Below are positions 26,354-35,899 of a stretch of 64,000 nt of DNA, in pieces. The notes under the pieces were generated by a model, which was given only the letters and a program-made list of their open reading frames with translations, ran no database searches and was not told where the DNA came from. The DNA is taken from assembly GCA_030522375.1 (NCBI GenBank), contig CP130488.1, positions 620,001 to 684,000 of the forward strand, in the 5' to 3' direction. Position numbers and translations under genes: made by a program. The stretch is from Methanosuratincola petrocarbonis (GTDB lineage Archaea; Thermoproteota; Methanomethylicia; Methanomethylicales; Methanomethylicaceae). Numbering within the stretch: position 1 is the stretch's first letter; each line of letters starts with the position of its first letter.

Positions 26354-28003
26354 ATGCGCTCAGATGTCATTAAAAAGGGCGTACAGAAGACCCCTCACAG
26401 GGCGCTCCTCAAGGCTCTGGGGCTTGTAGACGAGGAGATCGCGCGTCCGATAGTCGGGGTCGTCAACTCTTGGAACGAGATCATACCTGGCCACGTGCAC
26501 CTTAATAGGGTCGCCGAGGCGGTCAAGGCGGGCGTGAGGATGGCTGGCGGCACGCCGCTCGAGTTCAACACGATAGGGATCTGCGACGGGATTGCGATGG
26601 GGCACGAGGGCATGAGGAGCCCGCTCGTCAGCCGCGAGATCATCGCTGACTCGGTCGAGGTGGTCGCGAACGCTTATGCATTCGACGGGCTAGTCTTCGT
26701 CTGCAGCTGCGACAAGATCGAGCCCGGGATGGTGATGGCAGCGCTCAGGGTCGATGTCCCGTCGATATTCGTCACAGGTGGGCCGATGCTCTGCGGCGTC
26801 CACAAGGGCAAGAGGCTCTCGCTCGACATGACCTTCGAGAGCATAGGGGCATACCTCAATGGCAAGATGGGCGAGGACGAGCTCAGGGAGATAGAGGAGT
26901 TCTCCTGCCCAGGTCCCGGTTCGTGCGCTGGCATGTATACCGCTAATACGCTAGCATGCCTCATCGAAGCCATGGGGCTGTCCCTGCCTGGAAGCGGCAC
27001 TGTTCCAGCCGTCGACGCCAGGAGGCTGAGGCTCGCCAAATACGCCGGGATGAAGGTAATGGACCTGATAAAGGAAGGCATAACGCCGACCAAGATAGTC
27101 ACGGAGGCATCGCTGCGGAATGCGATAACGGTCGACGTCTCAATGGGCGGGTCCACTAACGCGATACTCCACCTGATGGCGATCGCGAACGAAGCGGGCG
27201 TGCCCCTGAAGCTCGATACTTTTGACGAGATAAGCAGGAGGACGCCCCAGCTCGTGAGCATGATGCCTGCCGGGGACGTGCCGATGGAGGACTTGGATAG
27301 GGCCGGCGGGGTGATGGCATTGATGAAGCAGTTGTCCCAGTTGGGGCTAATTGACCAGAGGCCGATCACAGTGACGGGGGATAGCATTGGGAAGAGTATC
27401 GAGCGCGCTTTGGTGATCGGCAGCACGATAAGGTCTGTGACAGACCCTGTCAGGCCCACTGGGACGCTGGCTGTGTTGAGAGGGAACCTGGCGCCGGACG
27501 GGGCGGTAATCAAGACCGCTGGGCTGAAGAGGGCAAAGTTCGAAGGTCCCGCCATCGTATTCGACAGGGAGGAGGACGGGATAGCGGCGGCGACTGAGGG
27601 AAGGATCGCAGAGGGGACTGCAGTCATCATAAGGTACGAGGGGCCGAAGGGCGGGCCAGGGATGAGGGAGATGCTCCAGCTCACCTCGATGCTCGTAGGG
27701 ATGGGGATAGGCGAGAAGGTGGCGATGATCACGGACGGAAGGTTCTCGGGCGCGACGCACGGAATGATGATCGGGCACGCCTCACCAGAGGCTGCCGAGG
27801 GAGGACCGATCGCCGCAGTCCGGGACGGCGACATCGTGAGGATAGACCTGGAGAGGCGCATCCTGGAGGTCGGGCTGAGCGAGGAGGAGATCAGGTCGAG
27901 GCTTGCACGTTGGAAGCCGCCAGAGCCGAAGTACAAGAAAGGGGCGTTCTACAGGTACAGCCGGATGGTAACGTCTGCATCCACGGGAGCGGTCCTGAGG
28001 TAA
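26354..28003 (+). CDS. ilvD: Dihydroxy-acid dehydratase
   Basis: 549 residues. Iron-sulfur cysteines are visible in VFVCSCDKIEPGMVMAAL and SCPGPGSCAGMYTANTLA, and the C-terminal GRFSGATHGMMIGHASPEAA segment carries the active-site serine. It dehydrates dihydroxy-isovalerate and dihydroxy-methylvalerate in valine/isoleucine synthesis; archaeal homologues may act in sugar-acid degradation instead, but the sequence looks like canonical IlvD. The ATG at 26354 sits behind GGTG; the open frame extends upstream across the TATA box, which excludes the longer start. Confidence 0.95.
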   Translation: MRSDVIKKGVQKTPHRALLKALGLVDEEIARPIVGVVNSWNEIIPGHVHLNRVAEAVKAGVRMAGGTPLEFNTIGICDGIAMGHEGMRSPLVSREIIADSVEVVANAYAFDGLVFVCSCDKIEPGMVMAALRVDVPSIFVTGGPMLCGVHKGKRLSLDMTFESIGAYLNGKMGEDELREIEEFSCPGPGSCAGMYTANTLACLIEAMGLSLPGSGTVPAVDARRLRLAKYAGMKVMDLIKEGITPTKIVTEASLRNAITVDVSMGGSTNAILHLMAIANEAGVPLKLDTFDEISRRTPQLVSMMPAGDVPMEDLDRAGGVMALMKQLSQLGLIDQRPITVTGDSIGKSIERALVIGSTIRSVTDPVRPTGTLAVLRGNLAPDGAVIKTAGLKRAKFEGPAIVFDREEDGIAAATEGRIAEGTAVIIRYEGPKGGPGMREMLQLTSMLVGMGIGEKVAMITDGRFSGATHGMMIGHASPEAAEGGPIAAVRDGDIVRIDLERRILEVGLSEEEIRSRLARWKPPEPKYKKGAFYRYSRMVTSASTGAVLR

Positions 28004-28269
28004 ATTTCCTCGTAAAGGGAAACAAAACCCTCAAACCCTTCCTCAAAAAAAGAGCTGAATCTACAATAATTGCAAAGGAGGAAACACTCCGCATAACACT
28101 AAAAATAGAAAAAACAAGGCAAACGAATTGAAAGACCTTAAAAATCTCAGACGAAAGCCAAACCAAACCCAGACGCATTGTGGGGCAACTAACTGCTATA
28201 ACAAAAAAATCGGAACCTACGAAGACGCCATAATAGCTACTCAACAAATACGAAAACAAATAAGCAAAA
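28004..28269. other. AT-rich intergenic scar, no gene seen
   Basis: Sequence changes abruptly to A-rich (plus strand) right after ilvD. No open frame resembles a known protein. The change in composition and the adjacent pseudogene point to decayed foreign DNA. Confidence 0.45.
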
Positions 28270-28921
28270 TCACTTCAAACAGTTCACATCAATAAACAAG
28301 TCAACAACTCGTTTGCTAAGTATGTGTTCTTCAAGACCAAGGCACCTGTGAAGCAAACGCAATGCTCCCTTCCATTCATCCTCAGTCCTCGGTCCATTCA
28401 TTTCTGCATCATTTAGGAAATACACAGAAACGAAATATGCCTCAACCATGTTTTGCCGCAGAAATTCCACATGCGCAAGTCTATTCGCGTACTGATAGAA
28501 TGCTATAGACCAGTCACAGTTTTTGAACCAAGCTTCTTCTTAGTCCATTTCAGACTCTCCTGTATTCGCTTTTTAGAATTTGGATCTGTAGCTTTCAACC
28601 AAGATATAAGCTCTGGAATGTGAGACTTAGATTCTACCAAGAAAACCTTTCCTGACCCGCTTTTGCCGATGCCATCCCAACGAGGTCCGCCTTTAGGCCA
28701 GAACTTACGCAAGCTCATAGCCAAATTGGACAGTTCGAGCTTTTCCAAGAAAGCATCATCATAGTACTCTGCATAGTTGTCTTCTTTTTTTTTGGCGAAT
28801 ACCAGTATAGCTCTTCATCATTGGGAAGCCTTAGACTCTGCTTTAAAAATGAGTTGATTATGTTAGCATTATCATTTATTAACTTCTGAATCCATTTTCG
28901 ACTCCCCTTTTCCGCTCTCAA
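28270..28921 (-). pseudogene. Frameshifted PD-(D/E)xK-like nuclease-family protein
   Basis: Three overlapping pieces in different frames join into one 217-residue protein of a family I recognise as uncharacterised but widespread. The family's core GPRWDGIG...VFLVESKSH looks like a PD-(D/E)xK nuclease site (Asp, then Glu-x-Lys). Two lesions are seen: an A9 run near 28785-28793 needs one more A to keep frame (SPKKKEDNYAEYYDDAFLEK), and near 28538-28545 one A is missing (WTKEEAWFKNCDWSIAFYQY). Start is TTG at 28921 behind GGAGGGTGATC. Either a genuine pseudogene or sequencing error at A runs. The AT-rich composition suggests a transferred origin. Confidence 0.72.
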
Positions 28922-29203
28922 AAAGATCACCCTCCCCCAAACAACTCCGTTAAACGCTATGTGCTTTAAGTTTTATCTACTACACCAAGTCGCCTCCGCA
29001 CTTCCAACTCAGCTCTTTTTTCTCTCGCCAGAGAAGCAAAAATGTGCTCGGTAAAACATTTCTAGCCATAGAAAACCCTCGACAAAACATCGCAAAAATG
29101 CCTATCAATTTCAGCCCTCTCTATGAAACATCAAATTTTGTTTGAATAGGGTCTCCAGAAAAATTATCCTCTTGTATCGAAGAATGAGCTGCGCAAACGA
29201 TTG

Positions 29204-30421
29204 CTAGTCGTGCCTGAGCGCCACCACAGGGTCCATCTTGGATGCGCGCCTGGCAGGGTAGAATCCGGCGAGCAGTGCGACCGCTATCGCGAACAAGAGC
29301 ACAAGGGCGGCTATGTCCGGCCTTATTATCGGGGTATATGAGAACGACTGCGCGGAGCCAAAAGACCCAGCGGTCCTGCTGATGCCCGCGGAAAGGATGA
29401 TAGGTATCACATACGATATCCCGGAACCGACCAGTATCCCGAGAACCCCGCCGATCATCCCCATCACAGTCGCCTCGGACAGGAATATCAGCAGGACGTC
29501 ACTGTTTGTGAATCCGAGAGCCTTCAGCACGCCTATCTCGCGCGTCCTCTCTATCACGGAAACGAACATGATGTTCATTATCCCTAGCCCAGCCACGAAT
29601 AGCGAGATGGCTGCAATTGCTCCAAGGAGGACGGTGAGCTGCCCCGTAATCGTCGAGACTATCTGCGTGATCTGCTTTACGGTGAGTATGTTGAGCCTCG
29701 TCCCGTATATCGCCTTGAGATTCTCAACTACATAATCGACAGAATCCACGTCCACAGTCTTGACGAAGAGGGCGTTGTAGCTGCTCCTGCCCGTAAGCGC
29801 CATCGCGCCCTTCAGCGACATGAAGAGGCTGTCGTCAACCGAGACCAGCGCGGACGTTCCGTAGGGCTCAAGGACGCCTACAACCTGGACTGTCTTCCTA
29901 ACAGGGTTCACTAGCCCGATCTCAACGGTTGCGGACTGCCCTACCGCGACCATGGGGTATGTGAGGTCTTGGGGCTGCCTCACGGAGGACCCGACCGTGA
30001 CCTCTGAGTAGCTCAGTGACTGGTAGAGCCTGCCTTCAGCGTACTTCACATCGCTTATCAGTATCTCGAACTCTGCACTGTCGACGCCCACGAGCGTGAA
30101 GAGGCGCGACGTCCCTCCGCCGTACACCCTCACCGGCGCAGTCACGACGGGCACCACATACTCGACCCCCGGTATCTGCAGGATCTTGTTCACGTCGGTC
30201 TGCGTCAGGACCACTGCGCCCGACGCTGGCCTGATGCTGATCGTGTTGGGCCCGAGCTTGTTCACCTGGTCGATGATGCTGGACTGTATCCCCTCCGTCT
30301 GGGAAACTAGCGCGATCACAGCCGCGGTGCCCACCATTATCCCAAGTATCGTGAGCGCCGCCCTGAGCTTGCGCTGCTTTATGCCGCGCAGGCCCCATCT
30401 TAGGATGTCGGAGGATTTCAT
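29204..30421 (-). CDS. ABC transporter permease of the FtsX/MacB type
   Basis: 405 residues: one N-terminal membrane segment (RAALTILGIMVGTAAVIALV), a large extracellular MacB-like periplasmic core domain (residues 50-260), then three segments with the FtsX signature ERTREIGVLKALGFTNSDV and LLFAIAVALLAGFYPARRAS. It is the membrane subunit for the ATPase at 32201-32917. Its ATG overlaps the stop of the CARDB-type gene by four bases (ATGA). Such systems export peptides or lipids or act as mechanotransmitters. Confidence 0.9.
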   Translation of the reverse strand: MKSSDILRWGLRGIKQRKLRAALTILGIMVGTAAVIALVSQTEGIQSSIIDQVNKLGPNTISIRPASGAVVLTQTDVNKILQIPGVEYVVPVVTAPVRVYGGGTSRLFTLVGVDSAEFEILISDVKYAEGRLYQSLSYSEVTVGSSVRQPQDLTYPMVAVGQSATVEIGLVNPVRKTVQVVGVLEPYGTSALVSVDDSLFMSLKGAMALTGRSSYNALFVKTVDVDSVDYVVENLKAIYGTRLNILTVKQITQIVSTITGQLTVLLGAIAAISLFVAGLGIMNIMFVSVIERTREIGVLKALGFTNSDVLLIFLSEATVMGMIGGVLGILVGSGISYVIPIILSAGISRTAGSFGSAQSFSYTPIIRPDIAALVLLFAIAVALLAGFYPARRASKMDPVVALRHD

Positions 30422-32154
30422 TGGTCGCTACCACGCTTCCTCCGCTTAATGAATATGGCTGCAACCGCGATCGCAACCGCCGCTGCGAGCAGATACGGCC
30501 AATAGGCGCCCAGGAAGGCGGAATACGCAGGCTCGGATGGCTGCGAAGCGCCGTTGTTAGCCTCTGCCACCCTAATATTCAGGGGGACCAGGAGGGAAGA
30601 TTCTTGGATCTGGCCGAGGCTGTCCTTGTAGGTGTATGAGAGGTTCAGGGTGTAAGCCCCGGATGTGACGTTCTCGCCCAACATGCTCAGGGTGAACGAT
30701 GAGGGCACGTCCACAGCAATGTCTCCGATGAATATCCTGTCGCTCGAGGTCGGCCTAATTGCGCCGTTCCCCGATGGCGAGAGGATGGCGCTCTTGGCTG
30801 GCGCGGATCCGATGTTTATCATCGTGACCGAGACCGAGAATGGCTTGCCCTGGGAGATGTTCTGCGGGAATGTCGAGGTCTCGAGGACCACGAGGTTCAC
30901 CTCCCCCTTGACCAGGATTCCGAGCTGCTTTGTCTCCTGCCTGGACCTAGAGAGGGAGTCTGTGTAGTATACTGAAGTGGAAAGCGAGGTTATTGATCCC
31001 GATGCGGAGGCCGGGACGTAAACGTTCAAATTGATTGCCTTCTCCTCGCCTGGCGCCATGCTCCCGAGCACCCATGTCCCGTCGCTGCCGATGAGCGCGA
31101 GCGAAGAGGAAGATGGGATTGAGATCGACCCGGACGTGGCCTGCGAGAGCCCGATGCCCAAGACGACCCCGCTCGCCTGCCCAGCGCCCACATTTTTCAC
31201 CCTAATCTCAAGCGCGTTCACCCTGCCAGCCACAAGCTCCTGCGTGCTGAGCTGGATGCTGAAGCTCGTCGCCTCCGAGGGCGCCGGGAGTGCCCTTGTT
31301 CCGGCGTACCTTGTCTCCTGCACGTATGTAAAGCCGTCAGTGTAGGCGAGCTGGACGGGGAAGAGGAAGACTGAGCCCGCGGTCGAGGGGAGGGCATAGA
31401 GCGTGACGGGTATCTCAACGGTCCCGTTCGCTGCAATCGAGTCGATTATCCACCTCCCCGAACTGTCGTATATGATGAACTGGGAGGATCCTTGGACGGT
31501 TCCCGTAGGGGTTGAGGTGAGCGCCGTCAGGAGCGAAGATGTGCCTGCCTGCGAGGTCCCCGCGCCGCTGCCGGGGTATCCCAAAGAGACAGAGATGTTG
31601 GTCGCGCCCCTCTTCCCGACATTGTCTATCACCAAAGTGAGAGTGTTGTTCTGCCCGGGGCTGAGCTCGCCTGGCACGATTCTTGGCACCAGCGTCGCCG
31701 AGTCCAAGTCCTTGTTGGAGACGCTGAAGCCGACAGATCGGGTAACGGATGTGGTGGCGACCGAGCTCTCGTTCCTGTAGCTGATTGTGAAGGAGATCTG
31801 GATTATCTGCCCGACTGCGGATGGAGAGACGTAGACAGTCATGTTGAATTGAGCCTCCTCGCCCGGCTCGATCGCTGACAGGTTGTACCTGCCGTCCCCT
31901 CCGACGATCATGAGCAGGTTCCCGCCGGTGAGCGAGGTCCCTATGGATGCAGATGCCACCACCTCGTTTGCGGTGTTGTTGCCTGTGTTCCCCACCGTGA
32001 ATCTTATGGTGTTCTCAGCCCCAGCGACTAGCGCCTGCGTGTCAGACCTGAGCGTTATGTTGACTGCGCACTCCGCAGTCGGGAAAAGAGGCATGATTAG
32101 CGCAAACACGAGCAGGATTGCCAAAGCGGGCTTCAGCCAATTCAAACGCGGCAC
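30418..32154 (-). CDS. Secreted, C-terminally anchored CARDB-type repeat protein, ABC partner
   Basis: About 578 residues. An N-terminal signal segment (ALAILLVFALIMPLFPTAEC) is followed by four immunoglobulin-like repeats with recurrent motifs such as NTIRFTVGNTGNNTANEV, TLTLVIDNVGKRGATNIS and ALEIRVKNVGAGQASGVV, typical of CARDB/COG1361 domains. A membrane helix (YLLAAAVAIAVAAIFI) and a basic tail (KRRKRGSD) end the protein. The GTG at 32154 is chosen because the frame upstream overlaps the ATPase gene. It is coupled to the permease gene, so it is probably the extracellular adaptor of this ABC system. Confidence 0.8.
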   Translation of the reverse strand: MPRLNWLKPALAILLVFALIMPLFPTAECAVNITLRSDTQALVAGAENTIRFTVGNTGNNTANEVVASASIGTSLTGGNLLMIVGGDGRYNLSAIEPGEEAQFNMTVYVSPSAVGQIIQISFTISYRNESSVATTSVTRSVGFSVSNKDLDSATLVPRIVPGELSPGQNNTLTLVIDNVGKRGATNISVSLGYPGSGAGTSQAGTSSLLTALTSTPTGTVQGSSQFIIYDSSGRWIIDSIAANGTVEIPVTLYALPSTAGSVFLFPVQLAYTDGFTYVQETRYAGTRALPAPSEATSFSIQLSTQELVAGRVNALEIRVKNVGAGQASGVVLGIGLSQATSGSISIPSSSSLALIGSDGTWVLGSMAPGEEKAINLNVYVPASASGSITSLSTSVYYTDSLSRSRQETKQLGILVKGEVNLVVLETSTFPQNISQGKPFSVSVTMINIGSAPAKSAILSPSGNGAIRPTSSDRIFIGDIAVDVPSSFTLSMLGENVTSGAYTLNLSYTYKDSLGQIQESSLLVPLNIRVAEANNGASQPSEPAYSAFLGAYWPYLLAAAVAIAVAAIFIKRRKRGSDQ

Positions 32155-32200
32155 GGCGATCGCACCGCAATATTGTTGATGGAGACTTCTTTTATACTTG

Positions 32201-32917
32201 CTACTTCGCAACTCTGACCTCCTCCTTCTCAATCTTCCCGTCCCTGAAGAACCATGTCCTGTCACAGTACGATGTTAGCTCGAGGTTGTGCGTGACCATC
32301 ACAATCGTGACCCCCTTCTCCCCGTTGAGCCTCCTGAGGATCTCCATTATCTCATGGCTAGATTTGGAGTCGAGGTTCCCCGTGGGCTCATCCGCAAGAA
32401 TTATCTGCGGCTCGTTGGCGAGTGCCCTCGCGATGGCCACCCTCTGCTGCTGGCCCCCGCTGAGCATCGCCGGGCGATTCTTCTCGAAGCCCTTGAGCCC
32501 GACCATCTCGAGGAGTTCGTACGATCGCCTGCGCCTCTCTTCTGGGGGGACTCCGGCTGCGATGAGCGGCGTCTCGACGTTCTCTGCCGCGCTCATGTAA
32601 GACAGGAGGTTGAATGTCTGGAAGACGAATCCGAGCTTCCTGTTCCTGAGCTCAGCGAGCTTTTTGTCGTTCAGCTTCGAGATCTCGATCCCGTCTATAA
32701 TCATCCTCCCCTTTGTGGGCCTGTCTAAGGCGCCCATGAGGTTCAAAAGGGTCGACTTCCCGCTGCCCGATGGCCCGACTATGGCGATATACTCGCCCTT
32801 TTTGACGCTGAAGCTGACTCCCCGGAGCGCAGGGTAGTCGATCTGCCCGAGCCGGTAAACCTTCCAAAGATCCTCCGCGACCATGACTTCCGCAGAGTCG
32901 GCCCCAGGCGTGTTCAA
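32201..32917 (-). CDS. ABC transporter ATPase, LolD/MacB type
   Basis: 238 residues with Walker A (GPSGSGKSTLLNLMGALD), Q-loop (FVFQTFNLL), signature LSGGQQQRVAIARAL, Walker B (QIILADEPTGNLDS) and H-loop (VMVTHNLEL). The LDRPTKG and GNLDS spacing is typical of the LolD/MacB/FtsE clade, matching the FtsX-like permease in the operon. The TTG at 32917 has GGTGGT eight bases upstream; an internal ATG at 32884 is the alternative. First gene of a three-gene operon. Confidence 0.9.
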   Translation of the reverse strand: MNTPGADSAEVMVAEDLWKVYRLGQIDYPALRGVSFSVKKGEYIAIVGPSGSGKSTLLNLMGALDRPTKGRMIIDGIEISKLNDKKLAELRNRKLGFVFQTFNLLSYMSAAENVETPLIAAGVPPEERRRRSYELLEMVGLKGFEKNRPAMLSGGQQQRVAIARALANEPQIILADEPTGNLDSKSSHEIMEILRRLNGEKGVTIVMVTHNLELTSYCDRTWFFRDGKIEKEEVRVAK

Positions 32918-33210
32918 TGAGATAAACCACCAAAATAGCTTTTTTGTTATTGAATAGAACCATCCTCATCAGTATATAAGGAATGCTTTGCGCCGACTGT
33001 GAAAAAAGCCCAGCGGGCAGCAGAAGGGTCAGAATGACGCGCCGAAGGCAAATGTTGATCTCCAGGGGGAATAGGAAAGAAAGGCGGATGGGGCTGAGTT
33101 CAAAGACAAGCAAGGCATCTGCATTACGAGCGAAATTGCAGGAAGGAGCGAAAGTCAGGAAGGATAAGGATATTATATTGTACATAAGACCTTCTTAACG
33201 GTGGTATTTT

Positions 33211-34170
33211 TTGCCCGGAGATTTTGATACAGGCGCAGGAGATGCAAGGGAAGAAAGAGGCAACCGCATCTGGAGAAATTCGTTCGTCGATCCTTCCGCC
33301 TCGCTCAGCGAGGGCACTAATCTCGACGGCGACTTCATCTATGTAGCCCCCTTCGTGGAGACTAAAGGCGAGGTTTCGATAGGGGGCGGATCGAATCTCC
33401 AGGACGGGGTGAGGGTCGAAGGGCCCGCTGAGATCGGTTCGCTCGTGAGCCTTGCGCACCGGGCAGAGATAATCGCCTCCAGGATAGGCGACTTTTCGTT
33501 CGTCGGGTTCAATGCCAAAGTTGCACGTTCAGTTGTGAAGGCGGGCTGCTTCATCGGGCATGGGGCAAGGATAGAGGGGATGGTCCTCGAGGAGGGGTCC
33601 TATGTCCCGCCAGGGGGTACAGGACCAGCCGGGAGCGTGGACGAGGCGCTTACGGCTTTCAAGGAAGAGGTTCTCGAGGTGAATGCAGAGCTCGCGCTTG
33701 GGTACGTGGACCTTTTTAGTGATCTGGACGGCAAGTTTGGGATGGTCTCCCCCTCTCCTAAGACAGGCTGGAGCGACCACCCCGCGATCCCTAAGGCGGA
33801 CAAGGTCACCATCAAAGGAAAGGCGAGGATAATAGGTTATGTCGAGTTCAAGGGGCGAGCCGAGGTCGGAGACAGGGCGTCGATCAGGGGCGATGAGGGG
33901 TTCCCCCTGGTGATAGGCGACGGCACCAGGATAGGCAGCGGCGTGGTCTTCCATTCGCTGAAGGGGCACGGGATCGAGGTCGGAACTGGTGCAACCATTG
34001 GGGATTGCACAGTCGTCCACGGGCCTGCGAAGATAGGCGACGGGGCTAGGATAGGGCGCGGCTGCACCCTCCTGAAATGCGAGATTGATGATGGGGTGGA
34101 GGTTGAAGACGGGACTCTGCTCATTGAGAGGAGGGCGACCAAGAAGGGGATAATTAGCCTAAAGAAATGA
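33211..34170 (+). CDS. Tandem left-handed beta-helix protein, gamma-carbonic-anhydrase-like
   Basis: 319 residues with two hexapeptide-repeat domains. Residues 20-175 resemble a whole Cam-type carbonic anhydrase (NLQDGVRVEG, VSLAHRAEI, then GSYVPPGG and the C-terminal helix with ELALGYVDLF), but of the three zinc histidines only the SLAH one (His83) remains. Residues 195-315 restart the helix with ASIRGDEGFPLVIGDG and keep other histidines (VVFHSLKGHG; TVVHGPAKIGDG). Activity is therefore uncertain; it could be a scaffold or acyltransferase relative. The TTG at 33211 follows GGTGGT; TATA-like TATTATATT near 33170. The 293 bases before it hold nothing else convincing. Confidence 0.75.
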   Translation: MPGDFDTGAGDAREERGNRIWRNSFVDPSASLSEGTNLDGDFIYVAPFVETKGEVSIGGGSNLQDGVRVEGPAEIGSLVSLAHRAEIIASRIGDFSFVGFNAKVARSVVKAGCFIGHGARIEGMVLEEGSYVPPGGTGPAGSVDEALTAFKEEVLEVNAELALGYVDLFSDLDGKFGMVSPSPKTGWSDHPAIPKADKVTIKGKARIIGYVEFKGRAEVGDRASIRGDEGFPLVIGDGTRIGSGVVFHSLKGHGIEVGTGATIGDCTVVHGPAKIGDGARIGRGCTLLKCEIDDGVEVEDGTLLIERRATKKGIISLKK

Positions 34171-34210
34171 GGGCATAATGGGCGATAAAAAAGCGGGATG
34201 AGGAGACAAT

Positions 34211-34864
34211 TTGGACTGGTTCTCTATTCTGATTGAATCCCTCCAAGGCTACGGGTACGCAGGCGCGTTCCTGATAGCCTTCTTCGGGAACCTGGTGCCG
34301 TTCCTCCCCGTCCCGTTCCTGATACCCATCTTCATCATATTCTCCGGGGTCTTGGATCCGCTCCCTCTTGGGCTTGCCGTCGGGGCAGGCGCCACATTCG
34401 GCAAGTGCGTGGCTTATGCTGTGGGTAGGGGAGGGGCGGCTTTCCTCGGGGAAAAGAAGAAGGAGGAGCTGAGGTGCTTCAGCAAGGCATTGGGGAAGTA
34501 TGGCGACCTGGCAATATTCATATTCTCAGCTTTCCCGCTCCCGGACGACGTGATCGCCATACCTTTCGGGATTGCGAGGTACAACTTCAAGCGCTTCTTC
34601 GTGATGCTGCTCTTGGGGAAGCTCTTCCTCGGGCTCCTGGTAGCTTTCGCAGGGCACTACTCATTCGAGATAATAATCGGGTACTTAGGGAATGGTAACG
34701 TGCTTTACGGGGTTCTCGCTTCGGTTGTGCTTGTGGTCCTGATTACTGCAATCATACTGAGGATAAACTGGATCGAGGCAGTCGACTACACTCAGAAGAA
34801 TGGGTTGCTGGCATACGCCAGGATGCTGATCAATAGGGCGTTGAGTCGCATCGCAGGCAAGTGA
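34211..34864 (+). CDS. DedA-like (VTT domain) membrane protein
   Basis: 217 residues, five or six membrane segments. The VTT/SNARE-associated pattern is present: FGNLVPFLPVPFLIPIF, GATFGKCVAYAVGRGGAAFL and FSAFPLPDDVIAIPFGIARY, with the Arg and Pro/Asp residues of the re-entrant loop. DedA/VTT proteins are lipid scramblases or flippases for carrier lipids. TTG at 34211 after AGGAGA. It follows the beta-helix gene by 40 bases on the same strand. Confidence 0.8.
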   Translation: MDWFSILIESLQGYGYAGAFLIAFFGNLVPFLPVPFLIPIFIIFSGVLDPLPLGLAVGAGATFGKCVAYAVGRGGAAFLGEKKKEELRCFSKALGKYGDLAIFIFSAFPLPDDVIAIPFGIARYNFKRFFVMLLLGKLFLGLLVAFAGHYSFEIIIGYLGNGNVLYGVLASVVLVVLITAIILRINWIEAVDYTQKNGLLAYARMLINRALSRIAGK

Positions 34865-35047
34865 TCCTTGGGAAGCCCGTTAATCGGATAGACATGTGCA
34901 CGATCCAACAGATCATTCAGCCTGCCCGTTTTAGCTTTGGCTGAAAGCCCGTGCCTTTATGCCATAAGAGAAGTCTTAGGGCAGACTTACTTTGTCTTTT
35001 GGTAGCCTTGAGCCCAGTTCCCCCAGGCGAATTGGACCATCCTGTTA

Positions 35048-35674
35048 TCAACCCGACTTCTGTCCGGCAAGCTGCTTAGCCTTACTCAACGCTTCGGCTA
35101 GCACCGAGACCGTGCCCTTGGTCGCCTCGTGTTTCAGCCCCAGCTCTTCAGCAAAAGCCCTCGAAAGAGCCTCATACCGCTCCCGATTCCCTACTCCAGT
35201 GTCAACAAACAAAGCCCGGGAGTACCCATCGAAGAGCCTTCTGATGAACCACATCTTGTCGTACCTCTGGAACTTCGGGCTGTCGAGGCGGAGCTCCTTC
35301 ATCATCCCCTCCATTCCACGCTCTGCGAAGAAAGGGGTGACGAAGAATGTGCCGGCGCACTTCCTCCTCTCCGCCTCATATATGGGAGGCGTGAGTAGCG
35401 TGGCAATGCAGTCGTCGCAATCGAGCCTCAAGGCAGGCACTCTGAGCTCCCCTGAGATGCCCTTCAGCGACTGGCAGATCCCATAGCCAATGAACACCGC
35501 GTCCACGCGCCCTTCGAGCGAGTTCACTTTCTCTGTTATCGCCCTCCTCAAAGTCTCAGGGTATGCGTGAAGCCCAAAGTCGAGGTATTCTTTGTGGACC
35601 ACATCAGGGTCACCGCCCGTGACCATCTCCAATTCCTTCCTAAATGCCTCGCAGGCGACAATCCCCAAGCGCAT
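35048..35674 (-). CDS. DUF1638 family protein
   Basis: 208 residues from the ATG at 35674 (GGAGGGC upstream). The start MRLGIVACEAFRKELEMV, the FIGYGICQSLKGIS segment and the Cys/Asp pair in ALRLDCDDCIATLL fit DUF1638, a family common in methanogens and corrinoid-methyltransferase clusters, with unknown chemistry. Conserved Cys (C9, C103, C106) may bind metal. No methyltransferase genes are adjacent here. Divergent from thyX. Confidence 0.7.
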   Translation of the reverse strand: MRLGIVACEAFRKELEMVTGGDPDVVHKEYLDFGLHAYPETLRRAITEKVNSLEGRVDAVFIGYGICQSLKGISGELRVPALRLDCDDCIATLLTPPIYEAERRKCAGTFFVTPFFAERGMEGMMKELRLDSPKFQRYDKMWFIRRLFDGYSRALFVDTGVGNRERYEALSRAFAEELGLKHEATKGTVSVLAEALSKAKQLAGQKSG

Positions 35675-35899
35675 AAGCCTGTACTGCCCTCCGGCCACTA
35701 AGACAAGTAATTGGTCACAGGCATATATCTGGATCCGCACTCTAATGCCTGCGCATGCCGAATTGCCTAACAGCCTTACAACTAACGCTCGGGTTGCCTC
35801 TCCGCCCCGCCAGGAACCACAGTGCCCTGCTCAGCATGCAAAGCCGCTGAAACGATCGTTTTTAAGTGCAGCCCAACAAAGAATAGGGCGGCGGTCTGC

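Noticed and set aside
32983..33198. Plus-strand 71-codon basic frame before the beta-helix gene
   Set aside because: Arg/Lys-rich translation without a recognised motif, and it covers the promoter of the downstream gene.
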